This document shows positions 34,232-44,381 of a stretch of 64,000 nucleotides of DNA, piece after piece; the stretch's first letter is position 1, and every line of letters begins with the position of its first letter. Below the pieces are notes generated by a model, which ran no database searches, was not told the DNA's origin, and saw only the letters and a list, made by a program, of their open reading frames with translations. The stretch spans positions 62,001-126,000 of the forward strand of contig NZ_CAJZAG010000010.1 of the NCBI RefSeq assembly GCF_914271485.1, written 5' to 3'. Source of the DNA: Cupriavidus pampae (lineage in GTDB: Bacteria; Pseudomonadota; Gammaproteobacteria; Burkholderiales; Burkholderiaceae). The translations under genes were made by a program, and so were the position numbers.

Positions 34232-35431
34232 ATGAGCACGTTCAATCGCCGCCGCTTCGTCAAGACTGCTGGTTCCATGCTCGCGCTCGGCGCGACTTCG
34301 GGCACGCTGCTACATCCGCTTGCCGCGCGAGCCCAGGCGCAGGAGCCCGTCAAGCTTGGCCTGCTGCATTCGCTGTCCGGCACCATCGCGATCGCGGAGG
34401 CTTCGCTCGTCGATGCCGAGAAGATGGCCGTGGACGAGATCAATGCCTCGGGCGGCGTGATGGGCCGCAAGATCGAGGTCGTGGTGGAGGACGGTGCGAG
34501 CGAGAACCCGATCTTCGCCGAGAAGGCACGCAAGCTGCTCGAGCGCGACAAGTGCGCGGCGATCATCGGTTGCTATACATCCGCCTCGCGCAAGGCCGTG
34601 CTGCCCGCGCTCGCGCGCGCCAATGGACTGCTGTTCTATCCGACTTACTACGAAGGCCAGGAGCAGGACAAGCACGTTATCTACCCGTCGCAGGAGGCTA
34701 CGCAGTCCGTCATCGCGGCCATTGACTGGATGGCGCGCGAAAAGGGCAAGACCATCTTCCTGGTCGGCTCCGACTATATCTATCCACGCACCTGCAACAA
34801 GATCGCCAAGGCCACGATCACCAAGCTCGGCGGCAAGCTCGCGGGCGAGGAATACGCACCGCTCGGCCACACCGAGTTCTCGTCGATCATCAACAAGATC
34901 AAGGCCGCCAAGCCCGATTGCATCTACAGCACCGTGGTCGGTGGCTCCAACGTGGCGTTCTACAAGCAGCTACGTGCGGCCGGGCTCGACGGCAGCAAGA
35001 TCACCCTGCTCTCCACCGTGGTGTCGGAGAACGAGATCGAGGGCATCGGCAAGGACAACGCGGTCGGCTACTACGCCTGCATGGGCTACTTCCAGAGCCT
35101 CAAGAATCCGGTCAACGAGCGCTTCGTCAAAGCCTTCAAGACACGCTACGGGCAGGAGCGCGTGATCGGTGACCCGATGGAGGTGGCCTACAACAGCGTC
35201 TACCTGTGGAAGCTCGCGGTGGAGAAGGCCAAAACCTTCGATCCCGAGAAGGTGGCCGCCGCCGCCGGCGGCGTCACGCTCGATGCGCCTGAGGGAACCG
35301 TGCGCGTGCATGCCACCAACCATCACGTCTGGAAAAAGGTACGCGTGGGCCGTGCGCGCCCCGATGGCCAGTTCGACATCGTGTGGGAGTCGGCCGATCT
35401 GATCGAACCGAACCCATTCCCCAAGGTGTAA
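34232..35431 (+). CDS. Amide/urea ABC transporter substrate-binding protein (UrtA/FmdD-like), 399 aa
   Basis: Periplasmic binding protein with a Tat-type signal (NRRRFVKTAGS) and cleavage near ARAQAQ. The mature protein EPVKLGLLHSLSGTIAIAEASL, GCYTSASRKAVLPAL and FYPTYYEGQE follow the urea/short-chain-amide group (UrtA, FmdD). A strong AGGAGA ribosome-binding site precedes the ATG. First gene after the leader terminator. It is a clear paralogue of AmiC further down the operon (shared SRKAVLP, LVGSDYIYP, IYSTVVG/IFSTVVG), so both probably recognise related amides, one in the periplasm and one in the cytoplasm. Confidence 0.9.
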   Translation: MSTFNRRRFVKTAGSMLALGATSGTLLHPLAARAQAQEPVKLGLLHSLSGTIAIAEASLVDAEKMAVDEINASGGVMGRKIEVVVEDGASENPIFAEKARKLLERDKCAAIIGCYTSASRKAVLPALARANGLLFYPTYYEGQEQDKHVIYPSQEATQSVIAAIDWMAREKGKTIFLVGSDYIYPRTCNKIAKATITKLGGKLAGEEYAPLGHTEFSSIINKIKAAKPDCIYSTVVGGSNVAFYKQLRAAGLDGSKITLLSTVVSENEIEGIGKDNAVGYYACMGYFQSLKNPVNERFVKAFKTRYGQERVIGDPMEVAYNSVYLWKLAVEKAKTFDPEKVAAAAGGVTLDAPEGTVRVHATNHHVWKKVRVGRARPDGQFDIVWESADLIEPNPFPKV

Positions 35432-35457
35432 GGCCACGCGCGTAACGGAGCTCCGAG

Positions 35458-36360
35458 ATGGATATCGACATCGTCGCGATGCAGGTCTTCAATGGCATCA
35501 GTCTGTTCACCATCCTGTTCCTGATGGCGATCGGACTGGCCATCGTGTTTGGACTGATGGGCGTCATCAACATGGCGCACGGGGAGTTGATGGCCCTTGG
35601 CGCGTACATGACGTACCTGACCGCGCGCGCGTTCGAGCATTGGGCGCCGCAGTGGATGGACGGCTACCTGTTCGCGGCGATTCCGGTGGCATTCGCCACC
35701 ACCTTCGCGGCGGGCTACGTGCTCGAGCGTGGCTTTATCCGCTTCTTCTACGATCGTCCGCTCGACACGTTGCTGGCCACCTGGGGCCTGAGCCTGATCC
35801 TGCAGCAGACCTATCGCTCGGTGTTTGGCCCGCAGGAAGTCAGCGTGCCTCTCGCCTCCTGGCTATCGGGTGCATGGGAGCCCGTCAGCGGCATCCAGCT
35901 ACCGCTCACGCGCATCTTCGTGATCGGCCTGACCGCGGTGGTGGCGCTCGCCGTGTATCTGCTGCTCTACCGTACGCGCTGGGGCCTGCGCGTGCGCGCC
36001 GTCACCCAGAACCGCGCGATGAGCGATGCGGTCGGCATCAACACCGATCGCGTCGACGCGGCCACCTTTGCGCTTGGCTCAGGCCTCGCGGGTATCGCCG
36101 GATGCGTATTCACGATGATCGGCTCGACCAACCCCGGCACAGGCCAGCTGTATATCGTCGATTCGTTCATCGTGGTCGTATTCGGCGGCGTGCAGAGCCT
36201 GATCGGCACCGCCCTTTCGGGCTTCACCATCGCGCAGTCGCAGACCACGCTCGAGTACCTGATGAGCGGCTCGATGGCCAAGGTGGCGATCCTGCTGCTG
36301 GTTATCACGACGCTGTACTTCCGGCCCAATGGGCTATTCGCGCGCAAGGCCCGGAGGTGA
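35458..36360 (+). CDS. Amide/urea ABC transporter permease (UrtB-like), 300 aa
   Basis: LivH-type permease: MQVFNGISLFTILFLMAIGLAIVFGLMGVINMAHGE at the N-terminus (split here as IGLAIVFGLMGVINMAHGE for the diagnostic part), GFIRFFYDRPLDTLLATWGL, and the coupling segment TRWGLRVRAVTQNRAMSDAV. These match UrtB and FmdE. Preceded by GGAG and 26 bp after the binding-protein stop. Confidence 0.9.
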   Translation: MDIDIVAMQVFNGISLFTILFLMAIGLAIVFGLMGVINMAHGELMALGAYMTYLTARAFEHWAPQWMDGYLFAAIPVAFATTFAAGYVLERGFIRFFYDRPLDTLLATWGLSLILQQTYRSVFGPQEVSVPLASWLSGAWEPVSGIQLPLTRIFVIGLTAVVALAVYLLLYRTRWGLRVRAVTQNRAMSDAVGINTDRVDAATFALGSGLAGIAGCVFTMIGSTNPGTGQLYIVDSFIVVVFGGVQSLIGTALSGFTIAQSQTTLEYLMSGSMAKVAILLLVITTLYFRPNGLFARKARR

Positions 36361-36364
36361 TGCC

Positions 36365-37426
36365 ATGAAGCTCGTATATCGAAGAAGCGATCTGCTGGCG
36401 CTGGCATCCGTCGCCGTGCTGCTGCTCGCGATCCTGCCGCTGACGCTCGATGCGTTCCGTCTGAATCTGGTCGGCAAGTACCTGGCGTTCTCGTTCGTCG
36501 CCATCGGCATCGTCATCACGTGGGGCTACGGGGGCATCCTGAGTCTGGGACAGGGCATCTTCTTCGGCCTCGGCGGCTACATGATGGCGATGTTCCTGAA
36601 GCTGGAAGCCTCGGCTCCGGAGCTGCCCGACTTCATGGTCTGGAGCAGCGTGGAGAAGCTGCCATTCTGGTGGGAGCCGTTCCACAGCTTTACCGCGACG
36701 TTGGTGCTGATCCTCGTGCTGCCCGCGCTGCTTGCCTACGGGCTCTCCTATGCGGTGTTCAAGCGGCGCGTGAGCGGTGTGTACTTCGCCATCGTCACGC
36801 TTTGCCTCGCCACGACGCTGACGGTGCTGATCATCGGCCAGCAGGGCGACACCGGTGGCGCCAACGGCATTACGGACTTCCGCACGTTGCTCGGCATGGA
36901 CGTGGTCGGCGACGCGGCGCGGCAGGTCATCTACTACGTGCAGGCCGCCACCATTCTCGTGCTGATGGCGTTAGCCGTGGCATTGCTGCGCACTCGCTTC
37001 GGCAAGGTGCTGATCGCGATCCGCGACAGCGAGGACCGTGTGCGCTTCAGCGGCTACAACACCGCGCACTTCAAGGCGTTCGTGTTCATGCTCGCGGCCA
37101 TCCTGAGCGCCATTGGCGGTGCGTTCTACACGTTGCAGGTGGGCCTGGTATCGCCGGGTGTGGTCGGCGTGGTCACCTCGGTGGAAATGGTGATTTTCGC
37201 GGCAGTGGGAGGGCGGCTGTCGGTGCCCGGCGCGGTGGTGGGCGCGCTGCTGGTGGGCTTCCTCAAGTCGTGGTTATCGGAAACCTTCCCGCAGATCTGG
37301 CTGTATTTCCTCGGTGCGATTTTCATCGTGGTGGTGGTAGCCATGCCCAACGGACTGGCTGGCCTGTTCAGCACCTTCAGCAGCACCTTCGGCATGCGCG
37401 ACGCACGTGCGAAGGAGAGCAAATGA
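36365..37426 (+). CDS. Amide/urea ABC transporter permease (UrtC-like), 353 aa
   Basis: LivM-type permease with WGYGGILSLGQGIFFGLGGYMM, the UrtC hallmark, and RTRFGKVLIAIRDSEDRVRF as the ATPase-coupling loop, then SVEMVIFAAVGGRLSVPGAV. Starts 4 bp after urtB-like with GGAGGTG before the ATG; its stop overlaps the next start (ATGA). Confidence 0.9.
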   Translation: MKLVYRRSDLLALASVAVLLLAILPLTLDAFRLNLVGKYLAFSFVAIGIVITWGYGGILSLGQGIFFGLGGYMMAMFLKLEASAPELPDFMVWSSVEKLPFWWEPFHSFTATLVLILVLPALLAYGLSYAVFKRRVSGVYFAIVTLCLATTLTVLIIGQQGDTGGANGITDFRTLLGMDVVGDAARQVIYYVQAATILVLMALAVALLRTRFGKVLIAIRDSEDRVRFSGYNTAHFKAFVFMLAAILSAIGGAFYTLQVGLVSPGVVGVVTSVEMVIFAAVGGRLSVPGAVVGALLVGFLKSWLSETFPQIWLYFLGAIFIVVVVAMPNGLAGLFSTFSSTFGMRDARAKESK

Positions 37427-38253
37427 ACGCGGAACTCGATATGGACGACATGATGCCCGCTTCCGCGATGGCCAATACGCAGAATGCGCAGAATACGCAG
37501 GCGGCCCCGGCGACTCCGACCGCTGGCTGCCTGGAGATCGACGCGCTCACGGTCTCGTTCGACGGCTTTCGCGCCGTCGATGGCCTGAGCCTGCGCGTCG
37601 ACCCGTGCGAGCTGCGCGTGATCATTGGCCCCAACGGCGCGGGCAAGACCACGCTGCTCGACATGATCTGCGGCAAGACGCGTCCGTCCTCGGGACGCGT
37701 GCTGTTTGAAGGCAGGGACCTCGCGCAGATGCCCGAGCACGAAATCGTGCGCGCCGGGGTGGGTCGCAAGTTCCAGACGCCTTCGGTCTACGAGGACCTG
37801 ACCGTGTTCGAGAACTTCGAGATCTCGCTACCCAACGCGCACGGCGTGCTGCGCTCGGTGTTCTTTCATCGTCGCGCCGATGTCATCGCCCGCATCGAGG
37901 CGATCGCCGACATGGTGTTTCTGCGCGACCGCCTCGCTGGCAAGGCTGGACGTCTGAGCCACGGCCAGAAACAGTGGCTCGAGATCGGCATGTTGCTGCT
38001 GCAGGAGCCACGGCTGCTGCTGCTCGATGAGCCCGTGGCCGGCATGAGCCCGCGCGAGCGCGAGCTTACCGCGGCGCTGCTCGCGCGCATCGCGCAGGGC
38101 AAATCGGTCATCGTGATCGAGCACGACATGGACTTCGTGCGGCAGATCGCCAGCAAGGTGACCGTCCTGCATCAAGGCCGCGTGCTCAGCGAAGGTACGG
38201 TCGCCGAAGTGCAGGCGGACCCGCGCGTGGTCGACGTCTACCTCGGCCACTAG
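37423..38253 (+). CDS. Amide/urea ABC transporter ATPase (UrtD-like), 276 aa
   Basis: ATPase with Walker A GPNGAGKTT, GVGRKFQTPSVYEDLTVFEN (UrtD signature), LSHGQKQWLEIGMLL as the ABC signature and Walker B LLLLDEPVAGMSP. An unusual 30-residue N-terminal extension precedes the domain, with a 9-bp-periodic NTQNAQNTQ repeat, probably a disordered linker. The reading frame continues upstream inside urtC but the ATGA overlap and GGAG site fix this start. Confidence 0.9.
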   Translation: MNAELDMDDMMPASAMANTQNAQNTQAAPATPTAGCLEIDALTVSFDGFRAVDGLSLRVDPCELRVIIGPNGAGKTTLLDMICGKTRPSSGRVLFEGRDLAQMPEHEIVRAGVGRKFQTPSVYEDLTVFENFEISLPNAHGVLRSVFFHRRADVIARIEAIADMVFLRDRLAGKAGRLSHGQKQWLEIGMLLLQEPRLLLLDEPVAGMSPRERELTAALLARIAQGKSVIVIEHDMDFVRQIASKVTVLHQGRVLSEGTVAEVQADPRVVDVYLGH

Positions 38254-38262
38254 GAGAACGCG

Positions 38263-38952
<690 letters not shown>

Positions 38953-38973
38953 CGTTTATCAAGGAGAAATGAA

Positions 38974-40011
38974 ATGCGACACGGTGATATCGGCAGCTCG
39001 AAGGATACGGTCGGTGTGGCGGTAGTGAACTACAAGATGCCGCGGCTGCATACCAAGGCGGAGGTGCTCGACAACGCGCGCAAGATCGGCGAGATGCTGG
39101 TCGGGATGAAGCAGGGCCTGCCAGGGATGGATCTGGTCGTGTTTCCCGAGTACTCGACCCACGGCATCATGTACGACGCGAAGGAAATGTACGAGACGGC
39201 TTCACAGATCCCGGGTGAAGAAACCGAGATCTTCGCGGCGGCCTGTCGCAAAGCCAACGTGTGGGGCGTGTTCTCGCTGACCGGCGAACGTCACGAGGAG
39301 CACCCGAACAAGGCGCCGTACAACACGCTGATCCTCATGAACAACCAGGGCGAGATCGTGCAGAAGTACCGCAAGATCATGCCGTGGGCCCCGATCGAGG
39401 GCTGGTATCCGGGCGACTGCACGTATGTGTCGGAGGGACCCAAGGGGCTCAAGGTCAGCCTGATCATTTGCGACGACGGCAACTATCCCGAGATCTGGCG
39501 TGACTGCGCGATGCGTGGCGCGGAACTGATCGTCCGCTGCCAGGGCTATATGTATCCCGCGCGCGACCAGCAGATGATGGTGGCCAGGACCATGGCGTGG
39601 ATGAACAACAGCTATGTGGCGGTCGCCAACGCCACCGGTTTCGACGGCGTGTATTCGTACTTTGGCGGTTCGTCGCTGATCGGTTTCGATGGCCGCACGC
39701 TCGGCGAGTGCGGCACCGAGGAGATGGGCATTCAGTACGGCGAGTTCTCGCTGAGCCTGATCCGCGACGCGCGCAAGAACCAGCAGTCGAACAATCACCT
39801 GTTCAAGCTGCTGCATCGCGGCTATACCGGCAAGCTCAACTCCGGCGAGGGCGCGCAAGGCGTCGCGGCCTGCCCGTTCGAGTTCTACGGCAAATGGGTC
39901 AACGATCCGGAAGGTACGCGCAAGGCGGTCGAGTCCATTACGCGTTCGACGATTGGCACGGCTGAATGTCCTATTGAAGGCATCCCGCACGAGCAGGCGG
40001 AGCACCGCTGA
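38974..40011 (+). CDS. amiE: Aliphatic amidase (acylamide amidohydrolase)
   Basis: 345-residue nitrilase-superfamily amidase (EC 3.5.1.4) that hydrolyses short aliphatic amides to acid plus ammonia in the cytoplasm. Catalytic Glu59 ([10 protein letters not shown]), Lys134 (YRKIMPWAP) and Cys166 ([11 protein letters not shown]) fall at the same numbers as in the Pseudomonas aeruginosa enzyme; the start [20 protein letters not shown] and length also match. A strong AAGGAGAA ribosome-binding site precedes it. Downstream is a terminator-like hairpin, which should make amiE more abundant than the genes after it. Confidence 0.97.
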   Translation: MRHGDIGSSKDTVGVAVVNYKMPRLHTKAEVLDNARKIGEMLVGMKQGLPGMDLVVFPEYSTHGIMYDAKEMYETASQIPGEETEIFAAACRKANVWGVFSLTGERHEEHPNKAPYNTLILMNNQGEIVQKYRKIMPWAPIEGWYPGDCTYVSEGPKGLKVSLIICDDGNYPEIWRDCAMRGAELIVRCQGYMYPARDQQMMVARTMAWMNNSYVAVANATGFDGVYSYFGGSSLIGFDGRTLGECGTEEMGIQYGEFSLSLIRDARKNQQSNNHLFKLLHRGYTGKLNSGEGAQGVAACPFEFYGKWVNDPEGTRKAVESITRSTIGTAECPIEGIPHEQAEHR

Positions 40012-40020
40012 TGTGACCGC

Positions 40021-40043
40021 GCCCACCGCCGCGCGCGGTGGGC
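40021..40043 (+). terminator. Hairpin between amiE and the AAA ATPase gene
   Basis: Nine-bp perfect stem gcccaccgc/gcggtgggc with a 5-nt loop, followed by ttcatta. It starts 9 bp after the amiE stop. The short, impure T-run suggests partial termination or an mRNA 3' stabiliser within the operon. Confidence 0.6.
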
Positions 40044-40075
40044 TTCATTATTGCGATATTCGACCCGATTCCTCA

Positions 40076-40882
40076 ATGTCCAGTCCCATCGCCGCCTATC
40101 GCATCGAGGCCGAACCGTTCTACCAATCCGTTGGCCAGGAAGTCGCGTGGTTCGAGCACGCGTACGCGCACCGGCTGCCCACCGTGCTCAAGGGGCCGAC
40201 CGGTTGCGGCAAGACGCGGTTCATCGAGTACATGGCGTGGAAGCTGCGCAAGCCATTGATCACCGTCGCATGCAACGAGGACATGACCGCGTCCGACCTC
40301 GTCGGCCGCTACCTGCTGGACGCGCATGGCACCGCGTGGCATGACGGCCCGCTTACCACGGCCGTGCGTGAAGGTGCAATCTGCTACCTCGACGAGATTG
40401 TCGAGGCTCGGCAGGACACCACCGTGATCATTCACCCGCTTACCGACGCGCGGCGCATGCTGCCGCTCGACAAGAAGGGCGAGCTGATCCACGCCCATGC
40501 GGACTTCCAGCTCGTGGTGTCGTATAACCCCGGCTATCAGAGCCGCGCCAAGGACATGAAGCCGTCCACGCGCCAGCGCTTCGTGGCGATGCAGTTCGAC
40601 TACCCGGATGCGGAGGCGGAGGCGCGCATCGTCGCGACTGAGGCGGATGTTTCACCGGAGCTCGCCACCCGCCTCGTCGATATCGCCACGCGCACGCGCG
40701 CGCTGCGCCATCGCGGTCTGGAGGAAGGCGCATCCACGCGCATGCTGATTCACGCCGGCACCTTGATCCGCTCGGGCGTGGCGCCGCGCGACAGCTGCGA
40801 CATGACCATGACGCACGCGCTGACCGATGACCCCGACATGGCGCTCGCGCTGCGCGGGCTGATCGAGGCCACGTTCGCATGA
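40076..40882 (+). CDS. amiB: MoxR-type AAA+ ATPase of the amidase operon (CbbQ/NorQ/AmiB-like), 268 aa
   Basis: AAA+ ATPase: Walker A GPTGCGKT at 40-47, DLVGRYLLD, Walker B YLDEI (Asp106), sensor-1 VSYNPGY and arginine-finger region KPSTRQRFV. This is the CbbQ/NirQ/NorQ family, which remodels a partner enzyme together with a VWA protein; in Pseudomonas the amidase operon carries a related ATPase named AmiB. The start MSSPIAAYRI is chosen by family length; a longer in-frame version begins inside amiE. Coupled to the VWA gene by an ATGA overlap. Confidence 0.85.
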   Translation: MSSPIAAYRIEAEPFYQSVGQEVAWFEHAYAHRLPTVLKGPTGCGKTRFIEYMAWKLRKPLITVACNEDMTASDLVGRYLLDAHGTAWHDGPLTTAVREGAICYLDEIVEARQDTTVIIHPLTDARRMLPLDKKGELIHAHADFQLVVSYNPGYQSRAKDMKPSTRQRFVAMQFDYPDAEAEARIVATEADVSPELATRLVDIATRTRALRHRGLEEGASTRMLIHAGTLIRSGVAPRDSCDMTMTHALTDDPDMALALRGLIEATFA

Positions 40883-42510
40883 TCGATGCGGAAGTCTCGC
40901 CGTCGCTTGAACCACTGTTGACCGGATTGGCCGGATGCGGCATGTCGGTCGGCACCGCGCCGCGTATCCGACGGCCGGTGCTGACGTCCACGCATCTGCT
41001 GATGCCGCAGCTGCCTGACGCCTATGCAGTACAACGTGCGGCGGTGGCGCATGCGGCCGCGCATCTGCGCTTCTCGCCGCGTGCATTGCCGTCGCGCGGC
41101 CTCAAGCCGCTGAGCCTTGCGGTGATCTCCGCCGTCGAGGATGCGCGTGTGGACAGCCTGATGCTGCGCGACTGTCCAGGCATACGCGCATGGCTGCTGC
41201 CGCTGTTGCAGGAAGCCGTCGATCCGCACGGTCTGAGCTTTCGCGCGATGATGGGCCGGCTTGGCGCCGCGCTGCTCGATGACGACTGGCCCGACGACAA
41301 TTACTGGATCGACAAGGCGCGCCATGGTTTTGCGGCGCTGCGTACTTGCTTGTACGATTACCGGGCGTTTCGTGAGCTGGCCTCGATTCTGGCCAACGAT
41401 CTCGGCCAGATGCGCGTGCGCTTCGACGCCAACGACTACGTGGTGCCCGCCAGCTATCGCGACGACAACAGCTTTCTGTGGGATCACGGCGACCGCACGC
41501 CACCGCCCAACGCCGAACCGCTCGCGATGGCCGCGACTTCGGGCTATCAGCAAGCCGAGCCCGGTGACGATGCGGGAGAGGTCCCGCGTGCGGAACTCAC
41601 GGACGAGCTGTCGCGCACGTACTATCCGGAATGGGACTACCGTCTCGACCTCGCCCGGCAGGATTGGTGCACCGTGATCGAGCGCGCGCCCGGCGCGCAG
41701 TCGTTGCCACGCGGCGCCGCCGAGCCATCGGATCTCGCGCGGCTCGGCGCACGCCTGGCACTGCCTCACCGCCAGCGGCTCAGCCGCGATCGCAAGCTCA
41801 AACGGCAACTCGAGGGGGAGTCGCTCGACCTCGATGCAGCCGTCACGGTCATGGTGGATCGCCGCCTCGGCCTGGCGCCGGAGCCCCGACTGTTCCTGCG
41901 TCCCGCGCGCGGCACGCCGCATTTCAGCATCCTGCTGCTCGTGGACGCTTCCGCCTCCACCAACGACGCGGTAGCCGGCACGCATGGTCACACCACCGTG
42001 CTCGACATCGAGAAGGCTGCCACGACGATGCTCGCCCACGCGGCCGCCGAATGCGGGCACCGCGTGGCGATCCACGCGTTCTCGTCCGATACGCGCGAAG
42101 CCGTCAACTATTTCAGGCTGCTCGACTTCGGTCAACCGCTCGACGCCGGTGCGCGGGCCACACTTGGCGCGCTGGCGGGCCGGTTCTCCACCCGCATCGG
42201 CGCCGCGTTGCGCCATGCCACCTCATGCGCCATGCGTGAGCCCAACCCGCACCGCGCCATCGTGGTCATCACCGACGGCGAGCCCTCCGATGTCGATGTA
42301 TTCGACCGCGACTATCTGGTCGAGGATGCGCGCGCCGCCGCGCAGGCGGCCCGTCGCGCCGGCGTGGCGGTGTGCGGCGTGACGATCGATGCCGGTGCGG
42401 CGCCGTACATTCGCACCATGCTCGGGCATGGCAACTTCTGCGTCGCGGATACGGCGCGGGCCTTGCCTGCGCAACTGTCGGCAATATATGCTCGACTCGT
42501 GTCCAACTAG
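40879..42510 (+). CDS. VWA-domain protein (CbbO/NorD-like), 543 aa
   Basis: Partner of MoxR-type ATPases. Residues 350-543 form a von Willebrand factor A domain with MIDAS motif DASAS at 356-360, and later metal ligands in the ITDGEPSD loop; residues 1-340 are a mostly helical CbbO/NorD-like region. CbbQ-CbbO and NorQ-NorD pairs activate Rubisco and NO reductase. Here the natural client would be AmiE or the transporter, which is inference. I know of no such VWA gene in the textbook P. aeruginosa ami operon (amiEBCRS). Confidence 0.88.
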   Translation: MIDAEVSPSLEPLLTGLAGCGMSVGTAPRIRRPVLTSTHLLMPQLPDAYAVQRAAVAHAAAHLRFSPRALPSRGLKPLSLAVISAVEDARVDSLMLRDCPGIRAWLLPLLQEAVDPHGLSFRAMMGRLGAALLDDDWPDDNYWIDKARHGFAALRTCLYDYRAFRELASILANDLGQMRVRFDANDYVVPASYRDDNSFLWDHGDRTPPPNAEPLAMAATSGYQQAEPGDDAGEVPRAELTDELSRTYYPEWDYRLDLARQDWCTVIERAPGAQSLPRGAAEPSDLARLGARLALPHRQRLSRDRKLKRQLEGESLDLDAAVTVMVDRRLGLAPEPRLFLRPARGTPHFSILLLVDASASTNDAVAGTHGHTTVLDIEKAATTMLAHAAAECGHRVAIHAFSSDTREAVNYFRLLDFGQPLDAGARATLGALAGRFSTRIGAALRHATSCAMREPNPHRAIVVITDGEPSDVDVFDRDYLVEDARAAAQAARRAGVAVCGVTIDAGAAPYIRTMLGHGNFCVADTARALPAQLSAIYARLVSN

Positions 42511-42584
42511 CCAGTTCGAGGAAGCGATGTTGCCCGCGGCCATCATGATGATCGAGCAATGCATGATCAAGAGGAGCCCTGGCC

Positions 42585-43736
42585 ATGGCCAATAAGGATC
42601 CCGTGCGCGTCGGCGTGCTGTTCTCCGAGACCGGCGCCACCTCGACCATCGGTCACTCGCAGCTGCAGGGTTCGCTGCTGGCGATCGAGGAAATCAATGC
42701 GGCCGGCGGCCTCGACGGCCGCGAACTGGTACCGGTGGTCTACGACGCGCAATCGTCGCCCGCGGTCTATGCGCGCACGGCCGAGCGCCTGATCGTGCAG
42801 GATCGCGTCAATACGATCTTCGGCTGCTACATGTCGAGCAGCCGGAAGGCCGTGCTGCCCGTGGTCGAGCGCTGGAACAAGCTGCTGTTCTATCCGACGC
42901 TGTACGAGGGCTTCGAGTTCTCGAACAACATCATCTACACCGGCGCGGCACCGAATCAGAACAGCGTGCAACTGGCCGAGTTCATGACCGCGAATTTCGG
43001 CGCGCGCGTGTATCTGGTCGGCTCGGACTACATCTATCCGTACGAATCGAATCGCATCATGGGCGAGCTGGTGCTGCAGCGCCAGCACAGCGAGAAGGTC
43101 GGCGAGCGCTACGTGCCGCTCGATGCGAACGAGCGCGACTTTGCGCCGATCATCGCGGACATCGTGGCCAAGCAGCCGGATTTCATTTTTTCCACGGTGG
43201 TGGGCAATTCGACCGCGGCGCTCTATCGCGCGTATGCGCAGGCGGGGCTCGATCCCCGCACCATGCCGATCTCCAGCCTGACCACTTCGGAGGCCGAGAT
43301 CAGCCAGATGGGGGCCGATGTGGCCACCGGCCACGTAACCGCCGCGCCGTACTTCCAGTCGATCCAGCGCGAGGACAACCTCAAGTGCCTCGAGCGTCTG
43401 CGCCGCCGGTTCGGCGACTCAGTGCCGAATCTGTGTTGGGAAGCCGCTTACTTCCAGATGCACGTCTACGCCAACGCGTTCCGCCGCTGTGGCGACGACG
43501 AGATCCTGCGGATCATGCCCCATATTCTCGGTAGCGAGTTCGACGCGCCGCAAGGCCGTATCCGCATCGATCCGTCGAACCACCACACCTGTCTGTATCC
43601 GCGCATTGGCATTGCCAATTCGCGCGGCCAGTTCACCATCGTGCGGGAGGCCACGCGTCCGGTCCACCCCGATCCATACCTCGTCACGCATTCGCTCGGG
43701 GACTGGACCACCACGCTGACGACGCTGGAGCTCTGA
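42585..43736 (+). CDS. amiC: Amide-sensing negative regulator AmiC
   Basis: 383-residue type I periplasmic-binding fold without a signal peptide, so cytoplasmic: it starts MANKDPVRVGVLFSETGATS. GCYMSSSRKAVLPVVERWNK, YPTLYEGFEFSNNIIYTGAA and LVGSDYIYPYESNRI match AmiC, which binds AmiR and releases it when amide is bound. A GAGGAG ribosome-binding site lies upstream, 74 bp after the VWA gene. AmiR follows within 1 bp. Confidence 0.93.
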   Translation: MANKDPVRVGVLFSETGATSTIGHSQLQGSLLAIEEINAAGGLDGRELVPVVYDAQSSPAVYARTAERLIVQDRVNTIFGCYMSSSRKAVLPVVERWNKLLFYPTLYEGFEFSNNIIYTGAAPNQNSVQLAEFMTANFGARVYLVGSDYIYPYESNRIMGELVLQRQHSEKVGERYVPLDANERDFAPIIADIVAKQPDFIFSTVVGNSTAALYRAYAQAGLDPRTMPISSLTTSEAEISQMGADVATGHVTAAPYFQSIQREDNLKCLERLRRRFGDSVPNLCWEAAYFQMHVYANAFRRCGDDEILRIMPHILGSEFDAPQGRIRIDPSNHHTCLYPRIGIANSRGQFTIVREATRPVHPDPYLVTHSLGDWTTTLTTLEL

Positions 43737-43737
43737 C

Positions 43738-44367
43738 GTGAGCGTAGAAGGCCCGCGCCGCACGATCCGGGCGACCCCCCAGATTCTCAAGGACCTGCGC
43801 TCGCTGCGCGTACTCGTCTTTCATCCCGACGATGCCGACGGCAAGCAATTGACCGATCAGCTGCAGCGCATCGGCTGCCAGGTGCAGGCGTTCTGGCCCC
43901 CGCTGCCGACGTTGCCGGAGGGGGTCGATGCGGTATTCCTCGCGGTGCGGCCCGATTGCATCGAGCTCGGCTTCGACTGGTTCAAGGCGGAGACCGCGCC
44001 GACGCTGATCGCGGTGGTCACCTACGAGAACCCGACCATCGTCGAAGCCGTACTCCATATCGGCGCGCAGGCCGTGCTGGGCTCGCCGGTGCGGTCATTT
44101 GGCCTGCTGTCGGCGCTGGTGGTAGCGCGGCAGGTGCACGGCCAGGCGGGCACCGCCTGCCGCAAGATTCGCAAGCTCGAGGCCAAGCTGGTGGGCGTGC
44201 GGCAGATCGAGGAGGCCAAGAGCATCCTGATGCGAACGCGGCAGATCAGCGACGGCGCCGCCTACGACCTGATCCGCGACCAGGCCATGACCAAGCGCGT
44301 AACCACCGAGGTCATCGCCGCCGCGATCATCAATGCCAACGAGATCCTGTCGATCGGCAAAAGCTGA
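43738..44367 (+). CDS. amiR: ANTAR-domain transcription antiterminator AmiR
   Basis: 209-residue RNA-binding antiterminator: N-terminal pseudo-receiver (LRVLVFHPDDADGKQLTDQL...), a coiled-coil around 145-165 (IRKLEAKLVGVRQIEEAKSIL) and the C-terminal ANTAR three-helix domain (TRQISDGAAYDLIRDQAM, VTTEVIAAAIINANEIL). It should bind the leader RNA at 34011-34107 and prevent termination when AmiC releases it. GTG start one base after the amiC stop. Confidence 0.94.
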   Translation: MSVEGPRRTIRATPQILKDLRSLRVLVFHPDDADGKQLTDQLQRIGCQVQAFWPPLPTLPEGVDAVFLAVRPDCIELGFDWFKAETAPTLIAVVTYENPTIVEAVLHIGAQAVLGSPVRSFGLLSALVVARQVHGQAGTACRKIRKLEAKLVGVRQIEEAKSILMRTRQISDGAAYDLIRDQAMTKRVTTEVIAAAIINANEILSIGKS

Positions 44368-44381
44368 TCATGCCCTCGGTT

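Noticed and set aside
36520-37422. Long N-terminal extension of the UrtD-like ATPase through the permease gene
   Set aside because: The frame is open only by chance in GC-rich DNA; an ATGA overlap and ribosome-binding site mark the real start.
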